Source: JAHFUS01 sp035689115 (GTDB lineage Bacteria > Actinomycetota > Acidimicrobiia > Acidimicrobiales > GCA-2861595). Taken from it: a stretch of DNA of 64,000 bases. The notes beneath the pieces were generated by a model. That model did no database searches. It was not told the DNA's origin and saw only the letters and a list, made by a program, of their open reading frames with translations. Where the stretch lies: the NCBI GenBank assembly GCA_035689115.1, contig DASSMA010000016.1, positions 27,573-91,572 on the forward strand, given 5' to 3'. Made by a program: the position numbers and the translations under genes. This document shows positions 17,108-23,620 of this stretch, piece by piece; position 1 is the stretch's first letter; each line of letters opens with the position of its first letter.

Positions 17108-17926
17108 ATGACCCTCACGCGGCGGGAGGTCACCGACCTCCTCGACCGCAACGGCATCCGCCCCAGCCGGGCCCTCGGCCAGAACTTCGTGGTGGACCCC
17201 AACACGGTGCGCCGCATCGCCCGGCTGGCCGGCGTGGGGCCGGGTGACCGGGTGGTCGAGATCGGCGCCGGCGTGGGCTCGCTCACCCTGGCCCTGGCCG
17301 AGACCGGGGCCGAGGTGCTGGCCGTGGAGCTGGACCGCTACCTCGTCCCCGTGCTGCGCAACGTGGTCGAGCCGGCCGGCGTGGAGGTGGTGGAGGGCGA
17401 CGCCCTGCGCCTGGACTGGGCCGGGCTGCTGGGTGCCGGCGACCGGGTGCTGGTGGCCAACCTCCCCTACAACGTCGCCACCCCGCTGGTGCTCACCCTC
17501 CTGGAGCGGGCGCCGGCGATCGTGCGCATGCTGGTGATGGTGCAGCGGGAGGTGGGGGAGCGGCTGGCGGCCGGCGCCGGCGACGACGCCTACGGAGCCG
17601 TGTCGGTGAAGGTGGCGTACCGGGTCACCGCGTCGGTGGTGGGCCGGGTGCCGGCGACGGTGTTCGTGCCCCGGCCCAACGTGGAGTCGGTGCTGGTCGC
17701 TTTGACCCGCCGCCCGGTGCCGGCGGTCGACGTCGACGAACGGTGGCTGTTCTCGTTGGTGGAGGCCGGTTTCGCCCACCGGCGCAAGATGCTGCGCCGC
17801 TCGCTGGCCGGGCTCGTCGACGACGGCGCCTTCGCCGCCGCCGGCGTGCGCCCCGAGGCGCGGGCCGAGGAGCTCGACGTCGTGACATGGGGCAGGCTGG
17901 CGGCGTGCGCGCCCTCGCCAAGCTGA
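17108..17926 (+). CDS. rsmA: 16S rRNA adenine(1518/1519) dimethyltransferase
   Basis: A 272-residue Rossmann methyltransferase with the KsgA signature RALGQNFVVDPNTVRRI, SAM motif VVEIGAGVGSLTLAL, acidic VEGDALRLDW and catalytic NLPYNVATPL. The C-terminal helical domain has the FAHRRKMLRRSL segment. It dimethylates two adenines in helix 45 of 16S rRNA. The start is ATG 17108. Its end overlaps the start of ispE, the usual actinobacterial order. Confidence 0.96.
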   Translation: MTLTRREVTDLLDRNGIRPSRALGQNFVVDPNTVRRIARLAGVGPGDRVVEIGAGVGSLTLALAETGAEVLAVELDRYLVPVLRNVVEPAGVEVVEGDALRLDWAGLLGAGDRVLVANLPYNVATPLVLTLLERAPAIVRMLVMVQREVGERLAAGAGDDAYGAVSVKVAYRVTASVVGRVPATVFVPRPNVESVLVALTRRPVPAVDVDERWLFSLVEAGFAHRRKMLRRSLAGLVDDGAFAAAGVRPEARAEELDVVTWGRLAACAPSPS

Positions 17927-18588
17927 CCCTGTCGCTTCGCGTCACCGGGGTGCGGGCCGACGGCTACCACCTCATCGACGCCGAGATGGCCACGATCGAC
18001 CTGGCCGACACGCTTGCGTTCGAGGACGGAGACGGTGTGGAGGTGCGGGGCGCCGACCTGCCGGCCGACAACCTGGTCACCCGGGCGCTGGCCGCCACCG
18101 GCCGGCGGGCGCGCGTGGTGCTCGACAAGCGCATCCCGATCGGCGCCGGCCTGGGCGGCGGGTCGGCCGACGCCGCCGCCGTGCTCCGCTGGGCCGGCTG
18201 CCACGACGCGTCGGTGGCCGCCTCCCTCGGCGCCGACGTGCCCTTCTGCCTGGCCGGCGGCCGGGCCCGGGTCACCGGCGTGGGCGAGGTGGTGGAGCCC
18301 CTCCCGTTCGTCGACGCGACCTACACCCTCCTCACGCCACCGTTCCCGGTCTCCACGCCGGCCGTCTACCGGGCGTGGGACGACCTCGGCGGCCCCAGCG
18401 CCGCCGGTCCCAACGACCTGGAGCCGGCCGCCCTGGCCGTCGAGCCCCGCCTACGGGAGTGGCGGGACCGGCTGGGCGACGCCACCGGCCTGGTGCCGGT
18501 GCTGGCCGGCAGCGGGGGGACGTGGTTCGTCGAGGGCGCCCACGCCCACGTGCCCGGCGCGGTGGTGGTCCGCACCGACCGGCCGTAG
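17905..18588 (+). CDS. ispE: 4-diphosphocytidyl-2-C-methyl-D-erythritol kinase
   Basis: A GHMP kinase of about 227 residues. It has RALAKLTLSLRVTGVRADGY at the N-terminus, the ATP-binding PIGAGLGGGSADAAA loop, and a C-terminal GSGGTWF segment. It phosphorylates CDP-methylerythritol in the MEP isoprenoid pathway. It is 50-70 residues shorter than typical IspE, mostly in the C-terminal domain. GTG 17905 follows a GGGGCAGG site; ATG 17887 is the alternative. Either way it overlaps rsmA, implying coupled translation. Confidence 0.9.
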   Translation: MRALAKLTLSLRVTGVRADGYHLIDAEMATIDLADTLAFEDGDGVEVRGADLPADNLVTRALAATGRRARVVLDKRIPIGAGLGGGSADAAAVLRWAGCHDASVAASLGADVPFCLAGGRARVTGVGEVVEPLPFVDATYTLLTPPFPVSTPAVYRAWDDLGGPSAAGPNDLEPAALAVEPRLREWRDRLGDATGLVPVLAGSGGTWFVEGAHAHVPGAVVVRTDRP

Positions 18589-18620
18589 TCGACGAAGGGG
18601 GGCGAAGGGGGAGAAGCGGG

Positions 18621-18719
18621 CTACTTGCCGGCGCGCCGTTGCCAGCGGGTGGCCTTCAGCATCTTCTTGTGCTTCTTCTTGCGCATCCGCTTCCGGCGCT
18701 TCTTTATCAGTGAGCCCAT
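18621..18719 (-). CDS. Ribosomal protein bS22 (AURKAIP1/COX24-like, 32 aa)
   Basis: A 32-residue, highly basic protein starting MGSLIKKRRKRMRKKKHKKM and ending RRAGK. This matches bS22, the micro-protein found in mycobacterial 30S subunits and annotated as AURKAIP1/COX24-domain protein. It lies alone on the minus strand between ispE and tRNA-Gln. Like the bL37 gene it is easily missed. The start ATG at 18719 is unambiguous. Confidence 0.87.
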   Translation of the reverse strand: MGSLIKKRRKRMRKKKHKKMLKATRWQRRAGK

Positions 18720-18750
18720 GGCGGGGGGCACAGTAGCCTCGATCCCGCGA

Positions 18751-18822
18751 TGGCGGGTAGTTCAACTGGCAGAACGCCGGACTTTGGATCCGGAGGTCGC
18801 AGGTTCGATCCCTGCCCCGCCA
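18751..18822 (+). tRNA. tRNA-Gln (anticodon UUG)
   Basis: A 72-nt cloverleaf: acceptor TGGCGGG/CCCGCCA, D arm GTTC/GAAC, anticodon arm CCGGA-CTTTGGA-TCCGG giving UUG, T arm GCAGG-TTCGATC-CCTGC. No CCA is encoded; CAACG follows. It lies 28 bases before the glmU start on the same strand. Confidence 0.96.
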
Positions 18823-18850
18823 ACGACGGCCCGAGAGGTAGAAAGGAACC

Positions 18851-19951
18851 ATGAGCCCCCCGCTCTCCGCCGTGGTGCTGGCCGCCGGCGAGGGCACGCG
18901 CATGAAGTCGGCTCGGCCCAAGCCCGTGCACCTGCTGTGCGGGCGGGCGATGGTCCTGCACGTGATCGACGCGTTGGGCGACCTCGACGTCGACCGTGCC
19001 GTGGTCGTCGTCGGGCACGGCGCCGAGCGGGTCACCAAGGCCCTGCTGGAGCGGGCCCCCGCCCACCTGGCGATCGACTTCGTGGAGCAGCGGGTCCAGC
19101 GGGGCACCGGCGACGCCCTGTCGGTGGCCCTCACCGCCTTCCCCGACGACGACCTCGAGGACGGCGAGATCATCGTGCTGCCCGGCGACACCCCGCTGCT
19201 GCGCAAGGCCACCCTCGCCGCCCTCGTCCGCCACCACCGCGAGTCCGACGCCGCCGCGTCGCTCCTCACCACCCGCCTGCCCGACCCGCGGGGCTACGGC
19301 CGGGTGGTGCGCGACCGGAACGACCGGGTGGCCCGGATCGTCGAGGAGCGCGACGCCACCGCCGAGGAGCGGGCGATCGACGAGGTGAACACGTCGATCT
19401 ACTGCTTCCGCCGCAGCATCCTGGCGCCCGCCCTGCGCCGGCTCAGTCCCGAGAACGCCCAGGGCGAGTACTACCTCACCGACGTGATCGAGGTCCTCCA
19501 CGACGCCGGCTACCCGGTGGTGAGCCTGGTCGTGGGCGACTCGCTGGAGGCGGCCGGCGTGAACGACCGGGCCCAGCTGGCGGTGGCCGAGGCCGAGCTG
19601 CGGGCCCGCACCAACCAGTCGCTCATGCAGCGCGGCGTCACCATGGTCGACCCCGCCCGCACCTACGTCGACGCCACCGTCGAGATCGGCCAGGACGTCA
19701 CCCTGTTCCCCGGCACCATGCTCCAGGGCGCCACCGTGGTGGGCACCGGCGCCCAGCTCGGGCCAGACTGCCGTCTGGTCGACTGCGTGGTCGCGGAGGG
19801 GGCGGTGGTGGAGCACACGGTGGGGCGGCAGGCCGAGATCGGGGCCGACGCACGCGTCGGGCCCTTCGCGTCGCTGGCCCCGGGTTCGCGCGTCCCGGCC
19901 GGCACGGTCACCGGCCCGTTCTTCTCAGCCACCACCGACACAGAGGACTGA
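18851..19951 (+). CDS. glmU: GlmU N-acetylglucosamine-1-phosphate uridyltransferase, truncated C-terminus
   Basis: A 366-residue protein. Residues 1-235 are the uridyltransferase domain: LAAGEGTRMKSARPKPVHLL, VQRGTGDAL, VLPGDTPLL, EVNTSIYCF and GVNDRAQLA are all present. A left-handed beta-helix starts near residue 250 (VTMVDPARTYVDATVEIGQD) but ends at about the fifth coil. The acetyltransferase active site of standard GlmU (the histidine region 'AGHLTYLGD' and the C-terminal acetyl-CoA coils) is absent. The protein is about 90-120 residues short. It probably makes UDP-GlcNAc from GlcNAc-1-P only. prs follows three bases later. Confidence 0.9.
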   Translation: MSPPLSAVVLAAGEGTRMKSARPKPVHLLCGRAMVLHVIDALGDLDVDRAVVVVGHGAERVTKALLERAPAHLAIDFVEQRVQRGTGDALSVALTAFPDDDLEDGEIIVLPGDTPLLRKATLAALVRHHRESDAAASLLTTRLPDPRGYGRVVRDRNDRVARIVEERDATAEERAIDEVNTSIYCFRRSILAPALRRLSPENAQGEYYLTDVIEVLHDAGYPVVSLVVGDSLEAAGVNDRAQLAVAEAELRARTNQSLMQRGVTMVDPARTYVDATVEIGQDVTLFPGTMLQGATVVGTGAQLGPDCRLVDCVVAEGAVVEHTVGRQAEIGADARVGPFASLAPGSRVPAGTVTGPFFSATTDTED

Positions 19952-19953
19952 CG

Positions 19954-20916
19954 ATGGAGCTGGTCCCCACCAAACGGCTGGAGCTGTACTCCGGGCGGGC
20001 CCACCCCGACCTGGCGGCCGACATCGCCCGCCACCTCGGCGTCGACCTCGGCGACGCCAACCTGCGCCAGTTCCCCAACGGCGAGATCCACTGCCGGTTC
20101 GGGGAGTCGGTGCGGGGCGCCGACGTCTTCATCATCCAGACCCACAGCGGCCCGGTGAACGACTCGATCATGGAGCAGTGCATCATGATCGACGCCGCCA
20201 AGCGGGCGTCGGCCAAGCGCATCACCGCCGTGTGCCCGTACTACGGGTACTCCCGCCAGGACCGGAAGGCCGAGGGTCGCGAGCCCATCACCGCCAAGCT
20301 GGTGTCCGACATGCTCCACACCGCCGGCGCCAACCGGGTGGTGAGCGTCGACCTGCACTCCGGGCAGATCCAGGGCTTCTTCGACGGCCCCGTCGACCAC
20401 CTCACCGCCCTGCCGGTGCTGGCCAACTACCTGGCCGGCTGCGGGGTCCAGGACATGGTGATCGTGGCGCCCGACGCCGGCCGGGTGAAGGTGGCCGAGC
20501 GGCTGGCCCACCGGCTCGACGCCGACCTCGCCATCGTGCACAAGAAGCGCTCGCAGGGAGTGGTCGAGGCCCGCCAGGTGATCGGCGACGTCACCGGCCG
20601 GCGCTGCGTGCTCATCGACGACATGATCGACACGGCCGGCACCATCGTGGCCGCCGCCGAGATCCTGGACGACCGGGGCGCCGCCGAGGTGTGGGCCATG
20701 GCCACCCACGGCGTGCTCTCCGACCCGGCCGTCGACCGCCTCAAGAACTCGCCCCTCGCCCGCATCGTCGTCACCAACACCCTGCCGGTGCCGCCCGAGA
20801 AGGCCATCGACAAGCTGGAGGTGCTCTCGGTGGCCGAGATCATCGCCGACGCCCTCGACGCCGTGTTCGAGGACACGTCGGTCTCCGACATCTTCGGCGG
20901 CGAGAATCAGTCCTGA
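19954..20916 (+). CDS. prs: Ribose-phosphate pyrophosphokinase
   Basis: A 320-residue class I PRPP synthetase. Diagnostic segments include RQFPNGEIHCRFGESVRGAD, the flexible loop CPYYGYSRQDRKAEGREPI, VVSVDLHSGQIQGFFD, VAPDAGRVKVAE and the PRPP loop CVLIDDMIDTAGT. It makes PRPP from ribose-5-phosphate and ATP. The glmU-prs pair is standard in Gram-positive bacteria and is probably one transcript here. A full-length dispersed repeat begins immediately after the stop. Confidence 0.96.
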   Translation: MELVPTKRLELYSGRAHPDLAADIARHLGVDLGDANLRQFPNGEIHCRFGESVRGADVFIIQTHSGPVNDSIMEQCIMIDAAKRASAKRITAVCPYYGYSRQDRKAEGREPITAKLVSDMLHTAGANRVVSVDLHSGQIQGFFDGPVDHLTALPVLANYLAGCGVQDMVIVAPDAGRVKVAERLAHRLDADLAIVHKKRSQGVVEARQVIGDVTGRRCVLIDDMIDTAGTIVAAAEILDDRGAAEVWAMATHGVLSDPAVDRLKNSPLARIVVTNTLPVPPEKAIDKLEVLSVAEIIADALDAVFEDTSVSDIFGGENQS

Positions 20917-21095
20917 TTTCGCACTCGGAAGCGGAGCTTCCTCGGCGAGTTTGACGTGCCGCCCTGCGGCCGGCGCTCAGCCGCCGACCGGCGGAGCCGG
21001 CCCGGCGGCCCTTTGTGGGGGGCGGCGCCCCCCACGCCCCCCGTGCCGGCAGCCGTGGGGGCCGCCTCCGGCGGCGGCTGCGGCCGCCGGCAGAA
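20917..21095 (+). repeat. Full-length structured dispersed repeat, copy D
   Basis: It starts ATTTCGCACTCGGAAGCGGA at the base after the prs TGA. GGAAGC-GGA-GCTTCC pairs; CTCGGCGAG and TTTGACGTGCCGCC follow; then GC-rich inverted repeats end just before the convergent egtB stop. It is the best match to copy A over its whole length. Confidence 0.82.
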
Positions 21096-21099
21096 CCTG

Positions 21100-22284
21100 C
21101 TACGCGGCGTCTCTCGCCAGGCGGAGGCCGCCGAAGGCCCACCGGGCCGACGGGGGGAAGAAGTTCCGGTAGGTGCGGCGGGCGTGGCCCGGCGGGGTGG
21201 CCAGGCACGAGCCGCGCAGCACCTGCTGGTTCACCATGAACTTGCCGTTGTACTCGCCGACGGCGCCGGCAGCGGGGCGGAAGCCGGGGTAGGGGGTGTA
21301 GGGGCTGGCCGTCCACTGCCAGGCGGCGCCGTACCAGTCGCCGGCGCCGGTGTTGTCGGGCGACGGGGCCACCGCCTCCCACTCCGCTTCGAGCGGCAGC
21401 CGGGCGCCGGCCCAGCGGGCGAAGGCGTCGGCCTCGTACCAGCTCACGTGCACCACCGGCGAGCCCGGGTTGACCGGCGCCTCGCCGGCCAGCGAGTAGA
21501 CGAGCCACTCGCCGTCGACGCACCGCCAGTAGAGCGGGGCGTCCCATTCCTGCGACTGCACGGTGGCCCACCCGTCGGACATCCACAGGTCGGGGCGGCG
21601 GTAGCCGCCGTCGGCGATGAACGCCAGCCAGTCGCCGCACGACACGAGCCGCTCGGCGATCTCGAAGGGGCGCAGCAGTTCCTCGTGCCGGGGACACTCG
21701 TTGTCGAACGAGAAGCCGTCGCCGTCGTGGCCGATCTGCACCACGCCGCCGGGATGGGCCGTCCATCCGGTGGACGAGGGCCCGGCAGCTGCATCCCACG
21801 GCAGGGAGCCGTAGGCGGGCAGCAGGGGGTTGCACGACAGGACGTGCTTGATGTCCATCACCACCAGCTCCTGGTGCTGCTGCTCGTGGTGGAGGCCGAG
21901 GACGAGGCGGGAGGCGATGCCGTCCGGCAGCCCCCGCCGCACCACGTCGGCCATGGCCTCGTCGACGTGGCCGCGGTAGTCGCCGACCTCGGCCACTCCC
22001 GGGCGGGTGATCAGGCCCCGGCGGGGGCGGGCGTGCCGGGGGCCCACCGCCTCGTAGTACGAGTTGAACAGGTAGCGGTAGGCCGGGTGGAACGGCTCGT
22101 AGCCCGTGGGGTCGAGCAGGAAGGTCTCGAAGAACCAGGTGGTGTGGGCCCGGTGCCACGTGGTGGGGCTGGTGTCGGGCATCGACTGGACCGTCTGGTC
22201 CTCGGGGCTCAGGGGGGCGGCGAGCCGCTCGGTGAGGGCCCGCACGCGCTCGTAGGTGGGGACCTCGAGCTCGGTGACGGTCAC
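21100..22284 (-). CDS. egtB: Ergothioneine biosynthesis protein EgtB-like (sulfoxide synthase)
   Basis: A 394-residue two-domain protein. The N-terminal DinB-like domain has the iron-ligand region GLHHEQQHQELVVMD (H-x3-H-x-E) and an earlier histidine in WHRAHTTWFFETF. The C-terminal FGE-sulfatase-like domain has PVVHVSWYEADAFARWAGAR and the closing RRTYRNFFPPSARWAFGGLR. EgtB is a non-haem iron enzyme that joins gamma-glutamylcysteine to hercynine. No egtA, egtC, egtD or egtE is adjacent, which is unusual, so the substrate call is by homology only. GTG 22284 overlaps the antiporter stop (GTGA). Confidence 0.88.
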   Translation of the reverse strand: MTVTELEVPTYERVRALTERLAAPLSPEDQTVQSMPDTSPTTWHRAHTTWFFETFLLDPTGYEPFHPAYRYLFNSYYEAVGPRHARPRRGLITRPGVAEVGDYRGHVDEAMADVVRRGLPDGIASRLVLGLHHEQQHQELVVMDIKHVLSCNPLLPAYGSLPWDAAAGPSSTGWTAHPGGVVQIGHDGDGFSFDNECPRHEELLRPFEIAERLVSCGDWLAFIADGGYRRPDLWMSDGWATVQSQEWDAPLYWRCVDGEWLVYSLAGEAPVNPGSPVVHVSWYEADAFARWAGARLPLEAEWEAVAPSPDNTGAGDWYGAAWQWTASPYTPYPGFRPAAGAVGEYNGKFMVNQQVLRGSCLATPPGHARRTYRNFFPPSARWAFGGLRLARDAA

Positions 22285-23483
22285 GAAGGTCCTCCTGTGG
22301 TCGAGGCCGGCACGCGGCGGAGGCGGGCCAGCGCCAGCGGGGGGAACAGCACGACGGACAGCAGGCCGGCCGACACCAGGGCGGCGGCGGTGACCGGGCG
22401 GATGGCGCCGATGGACACGCCGATGGCCGAGGCGGTGACGAGGAACGGGAGCGACGTGGCCTGGAGGAGGGCGGCGGTCACCGCACCATCCTTGCCCAGG
22501 GCGCGACGGTACAAAAGCGCAGGGATGCCGCGCACCGCCAGGAGGGCGGCCAGGAACAGCGGCACGCGGGCGGCGGCCGCCGGGCTGGAGGTCAGGGCGT
22601 CGAGGTCGAAGCGCAGCCCGCTGGTGACGAAGAACACCGGGATGACGAACCCGTACCCGACCGCCTCCAGCTTGGTGCGGAACTGCGGGTGGCTGGTGGT
22701 GTCCCGGTCGACCGTGCCGAGCACGGCCCCGGCCAGGAAGGCGCCGAGGATGGTCTCGAGGCCCACCCGCTCGGCCAGGGCCACGAACCCCACCAGGAGG
22801 GCCACGGCGATGCGCACCCGTATCTCGGCTGTGGTGTCCTGGAGGCGCACGAGGTAGGCGTCCACCCCCATGCTCCGCCCCGCCCTGGCCAGCCAGAAGC
22901 CGACGGCGGCGATGACGGCGGCGAACAGGCTGACGGTCACCAGCCGGCTGGCGGGGCCGCCCTTCGCCTCGGAGAACAGGAACGACAGCAGGAGCACCCC
23001 CCCGAAGTCGGCCACGGTGGCGCCAGCGATGGTGAACTGCCCGAGGGGCTGGTCGGCGAAGCCGGCGTCCTTCAGCACCGGCACCACGAGCCCGAGCGAC
23101 GTGGCCGACAGGGCGATGGCGAGGAACAGCGGGTTCTTCACCCACCCGGCGGCGGCGAAGCCCAGACCGACCACGAGCCCCACGCCCAGTGTGACGGCGA
23201 AGCCGAGCAGCGGAAGCTTCAGCAGGTCGCCGCGCAGGGCGCCGAGGTCGATCTCCAGGCCGGCGAGGAAAAGCAGGAAGGCCAGGCCGACGAGGGCCAG
23301 CACGGCGATGGCCTGGTCGACCTTCACCCAGCCGAGCACCGACGGCCCCACCACGATGCCGGCGACGATCTCCAGGACCACGGCGGGCACCTTCACCCGG
23401 GGGATGGCGGCCGCCAGGAGCGGCGCGCCGACCGCGATCAGGCTCACGACGAGCAGCCCGTCGAACGACAGTCCCTGGGTCAT
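22281..23483 (-). CDS. CPA2-family cation/proton antiporter
   Basis: A roughly 400-residue integral membrane protein with about 12 hydrophobic helices. It has the CPA2/KefB-type features FLLFLAGLEIDLGAL near the N-terminus, ALSATSLGLVVPVLKDAG in the middle and FVIPVFFVTSGLRFDLDAL later. It probably exchanges Na+ or K+ for H+. There is no C-terminal TrkA/RCK domain, so regulation by nucleotides is unlikely. ATG 23483 is preferred over GTG 23489. It is coupled to egtB by a stop-start overlap and divergent from the PAS-GGDEF-EAL gene. Confidence 0.88.
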   Translation of the reverse strand: MTQGLSFDGLLVVSLIAVGAPLLAAAIPRVKVPAVVLEIVAGIVVGPSVLGWVKVDQAIAVLALVGLAFLLFLAGLEIDLGALRGDLLKLPLLGFAVTLGVGLVVGLGFAAAGWVKNPLFLAIALSATSLGLVVPVLKDAGFADQPLGQFTIAGATVADFGGVLLLSFLFSEAKGGPASRLVTVSLFAAVIAAVGFWLARAGRSMGVDAYLVRLQDTTAEIRVRIAVALLVGFVALAERVGLETILGAFLAGAVLGTVDRDTTSHPQFRTKLEAVGYGFVIPVFFVTSGLRFDLDALTSSPAAAARVPLFLAALLAVRGIPALLYRRALGKDGAVTAALLQATSLPFLVTASAIGVSIGAIRPVTAAALVSAGLLSVVLFPPLALARLRRVPASTTGGPS

Positions 23484-23620
23484 ATGCACCCTCCGTGGGT
23501 CTGGTCAACGGGGCCGGTCCGGCGTTACATTTGCTAGCCCGCGGCCGGCCCTAAGGGATGATGCCGCCGCTGCCGACACTCCTGGTGCGTCGTCGCAGCG
23601 CGCGCCGGCGCAGGAGCATC

